Source of the DNA: an uncultured Bacteroidota bacterium
GTDB lineage: Bacteria > Bacteroidota > Bacteroidia > Flavobacteriales > Flavobacteriaceae
DNA: 35,144 bases
Assembly (NCBI GenBank): GCA_902626585.1
Contig: CACOGA010000012.1
Span: forward strand, 1-35,144
Direction of reading: 5' to 3'
Shown here one piece after another: positions 16,911 through 24,151 of the stretch. Under the pieces are notes generated by a model. It had not been told where the DNA came from. It did no database searches and saw nothing but the letters and a program-made list of their open reading frames with translations. How positions within the stretch are numbered: the stretch's first letter is position 1; every line of letters begins with the position of its first letter. Made by a program: the position numbers and the translations under genes.

Positions 16911-18755
16911 ATGAAAAAAACTAGAGACATAATCAAATTTGTTGATAATCTACTTGCAAAATTTAGGAGGGTATTTGTAAATACAGTTACCGTTATTTTC
17001 TTAATGGTATTTACATTAGTGTTTCTTTTCAGCCTAGGTTCTTTATTTGAATCCGATGAAATTGATACAGAGAATCAAATTTTATACCTAGAGCCAAAGG
17101 GGTTAATAGTGGATAAGGCAATAACAAGAAATGATCCTTTTGAAGACCTTGAAATCTTTGAAAGCTCCGCTAATCAGATTGAATTAAAAAATATTTTAAA
17201 AGTTATTAATCAAGCTGGACAAGACGAAAACCTTAAAGCTATTTATCTCAATGTTGACGAATTGAGAGCTTATTATACGTCTGCATTAAAAGTAGCAGAT
17301 GCACTTTACAAAGCAAGGGAAAATGGCAAAGAGATTATTGCTTTTACGAGCGGTTTAGGGACTACTGGATATCTCATAGCCTCTCAAGCTAGTGAAATAA
17401 TTTTAGAAAAAGATTCATATGAGTCTGTGTTTCCATTTGGGTTTAGTAGGGTTAGACAATACCAAAGAGACTTCTTTAAAAATATTAAAGTTGATGTAAA
17501 TGTTTATGCTGCAGGAGACTTCAAATCAGGTCCCGAGGGTTACTCAAGAAATAATATGTCTAAAACTGATAAATTGGCCTGGTTAGAGTTTGTAACACCA
17601 GTTTGGGAAAAGTATAAAAGTAAAATGGAAATTGGAAGAGAGTTCGAATCAGGAAAGATCCAATATATCGGAGACAATTACCATCTACTTGCCACAGAGA
17701 ATGGTGGTGACGACAATGAAACAGCTCTTGCAACTGGACTGGTTGATAAGCTAATGTCAAAGCAAGAAATTAGAAACTATATGATTGAAAAATATGGAAG
17801 CGATGATGAATATGACTGGCCTGAGGGAATTTCTGGAGCAGAATATCTAACCACCCTAAAGCAAGAAGAAATAAGTAGTAAACAAAAACAAGTTCAAGAA
17901 AAAAATAAAATTGCTGTCATTCATGTTGAGGGAGCTATTGTAACGGGGGGTATTGATTTTAATACCGCAGGCTCAGGAGGCATTGTAAAAAATATTAATA
18001 AAGCCAGAGACGATGAAAATGTAAAGGGAATTATACTAAGGGTGAACAGCCCAGGAGGAGATGTATATGCATCTTCTATGATTACAAATGCTTTAGAGGA
18101 ATTTCAAGCTACTGGGAGACCAGTGATAACATCAATGGGTGATATTGCTGCCTCCGGAGGAGTATGGGTTACTACCACATCTGAAGAAATTTGGGCAGAA
18201 GAAACCACTTTAACAGGTTCGATTGGTGTGTACAGTATAATTCCGGATTTTTCTCCATTAGAAAATTGGGCAGGAATAAATTATGACGGTGTAAGTATGA
18301 CTAAAGCTGGAGAAATTTATGATTTAAGAAGGGGAATGAATGAAGAGCTTGAAAAGCAATACAGAGAAAATACAGAAAATTTTTATAAAGAATTTGTTGC
18401 CAAAGTTGCTAATAATAGAGATATGGAATATTCAGAAGTTCTTAAATATGCCGGAGGAAGAATATGGCGAGGTGATACAGCTCTTGAATTAGGCTTAGTT
18501 GATAAATTAGGTTCCTTAGATGATGCCATTGACTCTATGGTTGCAAAGCTAGAATTAGAAGACTATAAAGTTTTTTCTTATGAAAACGAGGTTGAGTTTG
18601 AGTTTGATTTAAATCTTCTTATACAAAATAAACTTCCGTCTCAAATTAAAAATTTAATTAACGAAATTAGTGGCTTAAACAGAATGTTTCTTTCTAAAAA
18701 AGAAAGATATGTAGTTTTCTACTGTTTTGATTGTGGCTTTGGAAATTTCGAATAA
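16911..18755 (+). CDS. sppA: Signal peptide peptidase SppA, 67K type
   Basis: Starting at the ATG at 16911 gives 614 residues opening MKKTRDIIKF, with one transmembrane helix (about 22-43). The longer frame from 16827 would begin inside the tRNA and is not credible. The two-domain 67K form has a degenerate N-terminal S49 half (about 55-310) and a catalytic C-terminal half (about 335-575). In the Ser-Lys dyad, Lys205 lies in AGDFKSGPEGYSR and Ser415 in GDIAASGGVWV. VNSPGGD (378-384) forms the oxyanion-region motif. SppA degrades leftover signal peptides within the inner membrane. The gene follows tRNA-Ala and is followed by a short unknown gene on the same strand. Confidence 0.93.
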   Translation: MKKTRDIIKFVDNLLAKFRRVFVNTVTVIFLMVFTLVFLFSLGSLFESDEIDTENQILYLEPKGLIVDKAITRNDPFEDLEIFESSANQIELKNILKVINQAGQDENLKAIYLNVDELRAYYTSALKVADALYKARENGKEIIAFTSGLGTTGYLIASQASEIILEKDSYESVFPFGFSRVRQYQRDFFKNIKVDVNVYAAGDFKSGPEGYSRNNMSKTDKLAWLEFVTPVWEKYKSKMEIGREFESGKIQYIGDNYHLLATENGGDDNETALATGLVDKLMSKQEIRNYMIEKYGSDDEYDWPEGISGAEYLTTLKQEEISSKQKQVQEKNKIAVIHVEGAIVTGGIDFNTAGSGGIVKNINKARDDENVKGIILRVNSPGGDVYASSMITNALEEFQATGRPVITSMGDIAASGGVWVTTTSEEIWAEETTLTGSIGVYSIIPDFSPLENWAGINYDGVSMTKAGEIYDLRRGMNEELEKQYRENTENFYKEFVAKVANNRDMEYSEVLKYAGGRIWRGDTALELGLVDKLGSLDDAIDSMVAKLELEDYKVFSYENEVEFEFDLNLLIQNKLPSQIKNLINEISGLNRMFLSKKERYVVFYCFDCGFGNFE

Positions 18756-18798
18756 TTTCATCTAATTGACTCTTCAAAGAATATTGTAAATTTATATT

Positions 18799-19008
18799 AT
18801 GAAGGATAATGAAAATCCGTTAGCTTTAGAGGATAAACTATATACTATTGAAGAATTTGGGGCTGAGGTGAGAAGAAAGTTTGGAGGAGATAATTATATT
18901 TCTGATGTTATTTTAGGAGAACTATTTCTCAGCAAATTTCCATTTTACACCTGTAAAATCAAAAAGTCAAAAAACTATATACACAAAAAGAACTGCGGCT
19001 GCTGCTAG
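18799..19008 (+). CDS. Small protein of unknown function with Cys-rich tail
   Basis: This 69-residue soluble protein begins MKDNENPLALEDKLYTIEEFG. It has an acidic N-terminal helix region, a central RRKFGG-containing segment and a C-terminal KKNCGCC with three of its four cysteines, plus a further Cys in FYTCKIKK. The clustered cysteines suggest metal binding or a redox role, but no family is recognised. A promoter-like TTG (18766-18768) and TAAATTTA (18787-18794) lie just upstream, with the box so close to the ATG that the leader would be very short. It is 43 bases after sppA and converges on the minus-strand lipoprotein gene. Confidence 0.55.
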   Translation: MKDNENPLALEDKLYTIEEFGAEVRRKFGGDNYISDVILGELFLSKFPFYTCKIKKSKNYIHKKNCGCC

Positions 19009-19016
19009 GAGTTAAA

Positions 19017-19082
19017 ATGAAGACAATCAGCATTTTATTTTTTCTTTTTCTTATTTCCTATATAGCCTACAACAAAAAATAA
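19017..19082 (+). CDS. Possible 21-residue membrane micropeptide
   Basis: AGGAG at 19007-19011 lies five bases before an ATG at 19017, opening the 21-codon frame MKTISILFFLFLISYIAYNKK. The peptide has a single hydrophobic span with basic ends. It begins 8 bases after the stop of the preceding gene and its 3' half is antisense to the end of the minus-strand lipoprotein gene. Shine-Dalgarno sites are rare in this window, which makes the spacing notable. However, AT-rich DNA often yields such frames, so this stays tentative. Confidence 0.25.
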   Translation: MKTISILFFLFLISYIAYNKK

Positions 19083-19247
19083 AAATATTGTAACTAAAGC
19101 ATAGACAATTAAATCTTCAATCTCACCTTCATAATTCTGAGATTTTATTACATCATTAATTACCGGATTATCACCCTCATAGGTATAGTTACAAGCTAAT
19201 GAGATTGAAATAAATAATAATAGTATTGGTTTTTTTATAAATTTCAT
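19035..19247 (-). CDS. Small lipoprotein with C-terminal membrane helix, unknown function
   Basis: I start at the ATG at 19247 (70 residues, MKFIKKPILLLFISISLACNY). The longer frame from 19340 has no signal-like start and lies inside the upstream gene. The lipobox is SLAC with Cys19. A short acidic linker (about 20-45) leads to a second hydrophobic segment (about 46-64) and a basic KKKKK end. A peptide with a lipid anchor and a membrane helix could sit at the inner membrane. Its ATG overlaps the stop of the upstream gene (TAATG), so translation is coupled with the four-helix membrane protein. Family unknown. Confidence 0.6.
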   Translation of the reverse strand: MKFIKKPILLLFISISLACNYTYEGDNPVINDVIKSQNYEGEIEDLIVYALVTIFLFFVVGYIGNKKKKK

Positions 19248-19651
19248 TAACCAACAGATTTCCAATAAACAATTGTTAGAGCGTTTATGATTAAGGTAAT
19301 AAAAGTGAGTATTATTGTTGATAAGTGTAGTGCTGTCCAAAGTTGGTCGTTTAGAGAATCTTTAGCATCATTAATCATCGGGGTAATTAAATAGCATATT
19401 AGCATTAAAACAAAACTTACAATAGATACATACTTATATAAATTCTGATTTGAGTTAATAACTATAACAACGAAAGAAGCCAAAGAAAGAATTGCAATAA
19501 TCAGAAAAAATTTAGGCCAAATATATCTTAAGAAAACACTTGCATCCTCAGCATTAATCAGCCGATTAATAGCGGGCGCAACTAAAGCTGATTGAAATAA
19601 AATTATTCCTACAATAATAGAAGAAATAATAAGAGGTAAATTTTTCATCAT
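19247..19651 (-). CDS. Four-helix membrane protein, DUF4149-like
   Basis: This 134-residue membrane protein has four predicted helices (about 6-27, 43-64, 72-92, 107-128). The first helix contains LFQSALVAPAINRLI followed by LRYIWPKFF, which resembles the start of DUF4149/TMEM205-type proteins with their conserved proline and phenylalanine pair. Function is unknown. Translation may begin at Met1 or Met2. It forms an operon with the small lipoprotein downstream (one-base TAATG overlap). No clear promoter was found in the 113 bases upstream shared with the divergent 19765 gene. Confidence 0.65.
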   Translation of the reverse strand: MMKNLPLIISSIIVGIILFQSALVAPAINRLINAEDASVFLRYIWPKFFLIIAILSLASFVVIVINSNQNLYKYVSIVSFVLMLICYLITPMINDAKDSLNDQLWTALHLSTIILTFITLIINALTIVYWKSVG

Positions 19652-19764
19652 CTTGACATATTGAAGTTATCAATACACAATATAATAAGTTGTTTATGAA
19701 CTGACAAATCAAAATGTTTTTCTTGTTGACTCATTAAAATAGAATAAGTATTTTGTAAAAGTTT

Positions 19765-19998
19765 ATGAAAAAAATAAAATTGATTTGGGACTTTAGAGGT
19801 CCTAATGGCAAAAAAACTTCAATTCACCATGAGAAACATATAAGGGAGTTTTTTAGGTTAGAAAAAATGGATTTGATTGAGTCGGGAACAGAATCTTTAA
19901 ACGATTTTCATTATTTCGCATACGCTATTATTTTAGGAAAGGATCTTGAAAAAATAAAATCAATATTAAAGCCTAACAGAGGTAAATTGGTAGAATGA
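19765..19998 (+). CDS. Small conserved-looking protein of unknown function
   Basis: This 77-residue soluble protein begins MKKIKLIWDFRGPNGKKTSIHHEKHIREFF. It has a basic, His-containing N-terminal region and a more acidic C-terminal half (LESLNDF-type segment followed by LGKDLEKIKSIL). The composition and mixed alpha/beta pattern look like a genuine protein rather than an AT-rich chance frame. No signal peptide, membrane segment or catalytic motif is seen, and I do not recognise the family. Its stop directly abuts the stop of the convergent DoxX-like gene at 19999. Upstream, a TTG near 19730 and TATTTTG near 19752 are a near miss to a promoter. Confidence 0.55.
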   Translation: MKKIKLIWDFRGPNGKKTSIHHEKHIREFFRLEKMDLIESGTESLNDFHYFAYAIILGKDLEKIKSILKPNRGKLVE

Positions 19999-20340
19999 TT
20001 ATATGTAGTTAGTATTATATAGAGTAAAAATGCCCAATATAAGATAAGCAATAGCTGGCAGTATTTCTGAAATATTGTCCTTTATCTTAATCCTTACATA
20101 TATTGCAACTAACATCATGATTATCAAGATAGCTGAACTTAAAATTAAAATCATATTAAATTTTAGTCCAAGACATATTCCGGTTCCACACACCAACTGA
20201 AATGCTCCAATTATTTTTCGTTTGTCTGCTAAGCCCCACCTCTCAAACTCAGAAATCATCTTTTTAGAAACATAAGAATTTAGTCCATAAACGACAAAAG
20301 AAAAACCAGTAAATAAAATGATTAATGTGTTTATATCCAT
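19999..20340 (-). CDS. DoxX-like membrane protein (last gene of azurin operon)
   Basis: This 113-residue membrane protein has four helices (about 5-22, 44-62, 66-86, 93-110). The stretch SEFERWGLADKRKIIGAFQLVCGTGICLGL between helices one and two, quoted here in part, is the DoxX-like hallmark (charged, then GxxQLxxGxG). Role unknown; DoxX relatives are associated with membrane redox or sulfur chemistry in some organisms. It begins 3 bases after the stop of the adjacent, related DoxX-like gene, in a tight minus-strand unit that starts at 21469. Confidence 0.7.
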   Translation of the reverse strand: MDINTLIILFTGFSFVVYGLNSYVSKKMISEFERWGLADKRKIIGAFQLVCGTGICLGLKFNMILILSSAILIIMMLVAIYVRIKIKDNISEILPAIAYLILGIFTLYNTNYI

Positions 20341-20343
20341 TGA

Positions 20344-20688
20344 TTAAATCATAGCACAATTGTCTAATATTATGTAAAGACACATAAATAAAAACAACGT
20401 TGAGGGTAAAAACTTAATAAAAGGATTCTTTACTTTAAAATGTGAAAATTGAGCACAAACCATAAAAAAAGCCATTGATGCTGCAGCATAATTAGTTAGT
20501 TCATTATAACATAAGCCTACAATAAGAAGAGTTGATATTGATATCTTTGTCGCTCCTACAAAATTTCTAACCAAGTCTGAGTATCCGAAATGCTTAAACT
20601 CAGCTACAATATTATCATATCTGAATATCCAAATGTATAAAACAGAAATGGCAACAATGAGTTGAAAAAGTGATGATATATTTTCCAT
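20344..20688 (-). CDS. DoxX-like membrane protein (paired with the next)
   Basis: This 114-residue four-helix membrane protein carries YIWIFRYDNIV (17-27), FVGATKISIS (44-53) and HFKVKNPFIKFLP (83-95). These align with WLFRFNK, FVGAMKVSIA and HVKVKDPLKK of the 3119-3487 protein, so the two are paralogues about 17 kb apart. It lies 26 bases after the azurin stop and 3 bases before the next DoxX-like gene, giving a cotranscribed pair of unequal paralogues that may form a complex. Function unknown. Confidence 0.72.
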   Translation of the reverse strand: MENISSLFQLIVAISVLYIWIFRYDNIVAEFKHFGYSDLVRNFVGATKISISTLLIVGLCYNELTNYAAASMAFFMVCAQFSHFKVKNPFIKFLPSTLFLFMCLYIILDNCAMI

Positions 20689-20714
20689 AGTGTTATAAAG
20701 TTAAGATTTTTAAT

Positions 20715-21191
20715 TTATTCGATTAATAGTTTTCCTCTCATTAATTGTGAGTGGCCAGGAAAAGTACATAAATAAATGTAAACACCAGGCTTTTCAATAG
20801 TAAAGACAATTGTATCAGATTCTCCTCCTCCAATTAATCTGGTGTATGCAATCACGTCAGATTCATCTGTAATAAAGTCATTGTCTTTTGCCAACATTGC
20901 TTTTCTTGCAAAACTTTCAACATCAACATTTTTTTTCAATAGCACAAAGTTATGCCCCATAATTTGCTTATTCATCATTCCTTTGTGGTATAAAGTTAGC
21001 GTGATTTCCTGATTGGCCTTTGCTTTTAAAATTTTCTGCGAGAATTGCATTGAATCATAGGAGTTGAGGCTTATTTTACTTTCAGCTTCAACTGTTCTAG
21101 CTGCATCTATATCGCTTTTGGTCATATTTCCGTCTGAGCCACAACAAAACATTAGAAAACCAATTAGAAGAAGTTCTGGAATTTTTTTCAT
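20715..21191 (-). CDS. Azurin-type cupredoxin lipoprotein
   Basis: This 158-residue protein has a lipoprotein signal (LIGFLMFCCGSD; Cys16 or Cys17 lipidated). The cupredoxin domain (about 37-158) contains every type 1 copper ligand in azurin spacing: Gly79-His80 (MGHNFVLL), Cys142 (YLCTFPGH), His147 and Met151. It is thus a copper electron carrier, probably anchored to the periplasmic face of a membrane, able to pass electrons to oxidases, reductases or peroxidases. Its ATG overlaps the TGA of an upstream 42-codon ORF (ATGA, four bases). Two DoxX-like membrane proteins follow in the same unit, which may point to a shared membrane redox task, but this is inference. Confidence 0.92.
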   Translation of the reverse strand: MKKIPELLLIGFLMFCCGSDGNMTKSDIDAARTVEAESKISLNSYDSMQFSQKILKAKANQEITLTLYHKGMMNKQIMGHNFVLLKKNVDVESFARKAMLAKDNDFITDESDVIAYTRLIGGGESDTIVFTIEKPGVYIYLCTFPGHSQLMRGKLLIE

Positions 21192-21316
21192 ATTTGAATT
21201 AGGTGAATTCTTAAATTATTCTTACCGCTACAGCTGCTTATTTTGATATCAAAATATAAGCCATATACTATTAATAATGCTATGTAGTAAGACAATTTGA
21301 TGTAAATGGTTCTCAT
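21188..21316 (-). CDS. Small single-helix membrane peptide (42 residues), coupled to azurin
   Basis: The frame from the ATG at 21316 reads MRTIYIKLSYYIALLIVYGL and ends with TGA at 21190-21188. One hydrophobic span covers about residues 9-22 and a short basic/polar tail follows. Its stop overlaps the azurin start as ATGA, a classical translational coupling geometry, and its start lies 3 bases after the stop of the 49-codon ORF upstream. No family is recognised. The arrangement is the main reason to believe it. Confidence 0.42.
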   Translation of the reverse strand: MRTIYIKLSYYIALLIVYGLYFDIKISSCSGKNNLRIHLIQI

Positions 21317-21319
21317 TTA

Positions 21320-21469
21320 TTACCCCCCTCTTCCTACTTTTCGAACGCCTCCAGATTTAGCTCTGTTGTTTTGATTCTGAGCTTTGTTTTTTGCAGATTT
21401 TTTATTTGAATTTTTTCCTTTGTTATTTGATTGTTTATCAAATCTATTTCCAAAAAATTTACTTGGCAT
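21320..21469 (-). CDS. Small basic protein (49 residues), unknown function
   Basis: The frame from the ATG at 21469 begins MPSKFFGNRFDKQSNNKGKN and ends VRKVGRGG then TAA (21322-21320). It is strongly basic (Lys, Arg, Asn and Gly dominate) with no hydrophobic core, like a nucleic-acid or ribosome-associated miniprotein. I considered bTHX but its motif is not present. The base composition here is richer in C on the plus strand than the surrounding spacer, and the frame sits head of the azurin unit with a 3-base gap to the next ORF. Probably real, function unknown. Confidence 0.55.
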   Translation of the reverse strand: MPSKFFGNRFDKQSNNKGKNSNKKSAKNKAQNQNNRAKSGGVRKVGRGG

Positions 21470-21536
21470 TACTTTCTTTTTTTAATAAGTTTAAGTTATC
21501 AAATTTTTAACTAATTTCAGTAATTAACCAAAAAAA

Positions 21537-22589
21537 ATGTCTGATTTATTTAAGTTAATTATAGTCGCTTCATTGTTAATTAGTTCATGTAGTAACTTGG
21601 CTAAAAAAGAAGAAATTTCCCTAAAAATACCAGACGGTATGATATGGGTTGAAGGTAAAGCTTACATCAAAGGGGCAAAAAATAATGATCTAAATGCAAT
21701 GATGAGAGAGAAACCATCACACGAAGTTTATGTTGATGGATTTTTTATTGATGTAACAGAGGTCACAAATAATCAGTTCAAAAAGTTTGTTGAAGAAACC
21801 GGATATGTTACTATAGCAGAAAAAGAAATTGATTGGGAAGAGATGAAGAAAAGCCTTCCAGTGGGGACCCCAAAACCCCACGATTCAATATTACAACCAG
21901 GAAGCTTAATATTTAATGATCAAATTAAGAAAGTTGAAAATATGGAAAATTATTTTCAATGGTGGAGATGGCAAACAGGAGCAAATTGGAAAGCGCCAAA
22001 AGGTCCTGGATCAAATATTGATAACATGGGTGAATTTCCAGTGGTGCATATAGCTTATGAAGATGCCAAAGCATATTGCCGCTGGGCAAATAGAAGACTT
22101 CCTACAGAAGCAGAATGGGAATCAGCTGCTCAAGGAAATTATATAAATGCAGTATTTACCTGGGGCAATGAAACGGGTGTATTAAAATCAAATGCAAACA
22201 CATGGCAAGGAGATTTTCCAATAGTAAATAAATCGATTGATGGGTTTGAAATGATTGCGCCAGTTAAATCCTTTCCACCAAATAGTATCGGCGTATATGA
22301 CATGATAGGAAATGTTTGGGAGCTTACGGATGATTTATTCAATGTGAATTATTATTCAGAATTAAGCTCAGAAGCAGAGCTAAAAAATATTAAAGGTGCT
22401 AGTAGTTGTTATAATCCTAGTAACCCGTTTGAAATACAATATGTAATGAAGGGTGGTTCCTTTTTATGTCACGACTCATACTGTGCAAGCTACAGAATTT
22501 CTGCAAGGATGGGTGTTAGTATAGACTCAGGGTCTGATCACGTTGGTTTTAGAACTGTTGTAACACCAGAAATGCTTCTAAATAAATAA
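21537..22589 (+). CDS. Formylglycine-generating-enzyme-type (SUMF1) lipoprotein
   Basis: This 350-residue protein has a lipoprotein signal (LLISSCSN, Cys18), so the FGE domain (about 33-343) should be outside the cytoplasm. Family marks: MIWVEGKAYIKG, then PSHEVYVDGFFIDVTEVTN, RRLPTEAEWESAA (186-198), GNVWELTDD, GGSFLCHDSYCASYR and GFRTV near the end. The cysteine pair Cys311/Cys316 in LCHDSYC corresponds to the active-site pair that oxidises a sulfatase cysteine to formylglycine. Many SUMF1-like proteins of Bacteroidota, such as GldJ, lack this pair, so a true FGE role is plausible. A sulfatase with a target cysteine is encoded 5.4 kb away. It precedes the xylose operon on the same strand. 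Confidence 0.85.
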   Translation: MSDLFKLIIVASLLISSCSNLAKKEEISLKIPDGMIWVEGKAYIKGAKNNDLNAMMREKPSHEVYVDGFFIDVTEVTNNQFKKFVEETGYVTIAEKEIDWEEMKKSLPVGTPKPHDSILQPGSLIFNDQIKKVENMENYFQWWRWQTGANWKAPKGPGSNIDNMGEFPVVHIAYEDAKAYCRWANRRLPTEAEWESAAQGNYINAVFTWGNETGVLKSNANTWQGDFPIVNKSIDGFEMIAPVKSFPPNSIGVYDMIGNVWELTDDLFNVNYYSELSSEAELKNIKGASSCYNPSNPFEIQYVMKGGSFLCHDSYCASYRISARMGVSIDSGSDHVGFRTVVTPEMLLNK

Positions 22590-22604
22590 CAGTTTTGTCG
22601 GGGT

Positions 22605-22636
22605 TTAATACTCTATTTTTTTATATTTAGTATTAA
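22605..22636. repeat. Inverted repeat before xylB (possible operator)
   Basis: TTAATACT (22605-22612) and AGTATTAA (22629-22636) are perfect inverted 8-mers separated by 16 bases of A/T. The repeat is 23 bases upstream of the xylB ATG and overlaps a TATATTTA element at 22621-22629. It could be an operator for a xylose-responsive regulator. A terminator for the FGE gene is less likely, because the stem has little G or C and no following T-run. Confidence 0.4.
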
Positions 22637-22659
22637 TAAAAAAACCTGATAAATTTCAA

Positions 22660-24144
22660 ATGTATTATCTCGGTCTAGACGTTGGTAGTTCCTCAGTTAA
22701 AGCAGCTTTGGTTGAAGCAAAAACAGGTAAAAGTATTCTTAGTGTTCATGAACCAGAAAACGAAATGAGTATAAACTCATTAAAAAATGATTGGGCAGAG
22801 CAAGACCCAAATAATTGGTGGAAATATTCTTGTCTTGCAATAAAAAGAGTTTGTAAACAATCTAATATTAATCCTAAAAAAATTATTTCAATAGGGATTT
22901 CATATCAAATGCATGGTCTAGTTATAGTTGATAAAAATGGTGAAACAGTTAGGGATTCTATTATTTGGTGTGACAGTCGATCGGTTGAAATTGGAAATGA
23001 GGCATACATAAAATTAGGCAAAGATAAGTGCATGTCGCATCTTCTAAATTCACCAGGAAACTTTACAGCTTCAAAACTAAAATGGGTTAAAGAAAATGAA
23101 CCAGGGGTTTATGAAAAAATATATAAATACATGCTACCAGGAGATTTTATCGCATACAAATTAAGTGGTGAAATTAACACCACAAGGAATGGTTTGTCGG
23201 AGGGAATAATTTGGGATTATAAAAATAATGAAACCGCAAATTGGTTATTAGATTTTTATGGAATTGACTCTAACTTAACCCCAGATATAGTTGATAATTT
23301 TACGAAACAGGGGGCTACGAACTTAAAAGCAGCTGAAGAAACAGGTTTAAATATCGGAGTTCCAATTACATACAGAGCTGGAGATCAGCCAAATAATGCT
23401 CTTGCTTTAAATGTATTTGATAATGGAGAAGTTGCTGCATCAGGTGGAACTTCGGGTGTAATTTACTCTATTACAAATAATATAAATTCCAATGAGCCCT
23501 CTAGAATAAATCATTTTGCCCATGTGAATTATAGCGATGATAATAGGTCCGTTGGAAAACTGCTCTGTATTAATGGAGCTGGCATACAATATAGGTGGTT
23601 AAGAAATCATAGTATCGGCAAATCGTATGAAAAAATGAATGAAGCAGCATCAAATATTGCTGTTGGGTCTGAAGGAATTTCGGTTATACCTTTTGGCAAT
23701 GGGGCCGAAAGAATGCTCAATAATAAAAATATTGGAACGCACATATGTAACATAAATTTAAACCAGCATAGTCATGGCCATCTTTACAGGTCTTCGTTGG
23801 AGGGAATCGCTTTTTCTTTTATGTATGGAATGGAGATTTTAAAAAATGACAATGCACAAATCAATGTAATAAGAGCTGGAAATGACAATCTATTTAGATC
23901 TAAAATTTTTGCAAACACAGTTTCAACCCTTATCGGTCATGAAATTGAAATATATAATACAACTGGAGCATTCGGTGCTGCCAGAGCATCAGGTATTATT
24001 AACAACGACTTAGACTCATTTAGAAAAAAAATCACAATGAACGATCATGTAATGACATTCTTACCACTGAAAAATAAATCTGAATACGAAGATGCGTATT
24101 TAAGATGGAAAGAAGATTTACAAGGAATATTAAAAAACAAATGA
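22660..24144 (+). CDS. xylB: Xylulokinase
   Basis: This 494-residue cytoplasmic FGGY-family kinase phosphorylates D-xylulose to xylulose 5-phosphate. The first ATP-site motif is [17 protein letters not shown]; sugar-site QMHG occurs at 83-86 as in known xylulokinases. The catalytic base is likely Asp242 in [11 protein letters not shown]. The second domain has [13 protein letters not shown] and a C-terminal [10 protein letters not shown] motif. Length fits the family (about 480-500). It starts 70 bases after the FGE stop and its TGA is 7 bases before xylA, so xylB, xylA and the symporter form one operon. Confidence 0.95.
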   Translation: MYYLGLDVGSSSVKAALVEAKTGKSILSVHEPENEMSINSLKNDWAEQDPNNWWKYSCLAIKRVCKQSNINPKKIISIGISYQMHGLVIVDKNGETVRDSIIWCDSRSVEIGNEAYIKLGKDKCMSHLLNSPGNFTASKLKWVKENEPGVYEKIYKYMLPGDFIAYKLSGEINTTRNGLSEGIIWDYKNNETANWLLDFYGIDSNLTPDIVDNFTKQGATNLKAAEETGLNIGVPITYRAGDQPNNALALNVFDNGEVAASGGTSGVIYSITNNINSNEPSRINHFAHVNYSDDNRSVGKLLCINGAGIQYRWLRNHSIGKSYEKMNEAASNIAVGSEGISVIPFGNGAERMLNNKNIGTHICNINLNQHSHGHLYRSSLEGIAFSFMYGMEILKNDNAQINVIRAGNDNLFRSKIFANTVSTLIGHEIEIYNTTGAFGAARASGIINNDLDSFRKKITMNDHVMTFLPLKNKSEYEDAYLRWKEDLQGILKNK

Positions 24145-24151
24145 TATAAAT

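Noticed and set aside
19248-19340. Upstream extension of the small lipoprotein gene
   Set aside because: It lies inside the DUF4149-like gene. The ATG at 19247 gives a proper lipobox and a TAATG junction.
21320-21469. Ribosomal protein bTHX for the 49-residue basic protein
   Set aside because: The size and charge fit, but the characteristic bTHX sequence pattern was not found.
21320-21536. Promoter for the azurin unit near 21500
   Set aside because: A CAAATTTTTA stretch resembles the reverse of TAnnTTTG but has two extra bases and no matching -33 element.
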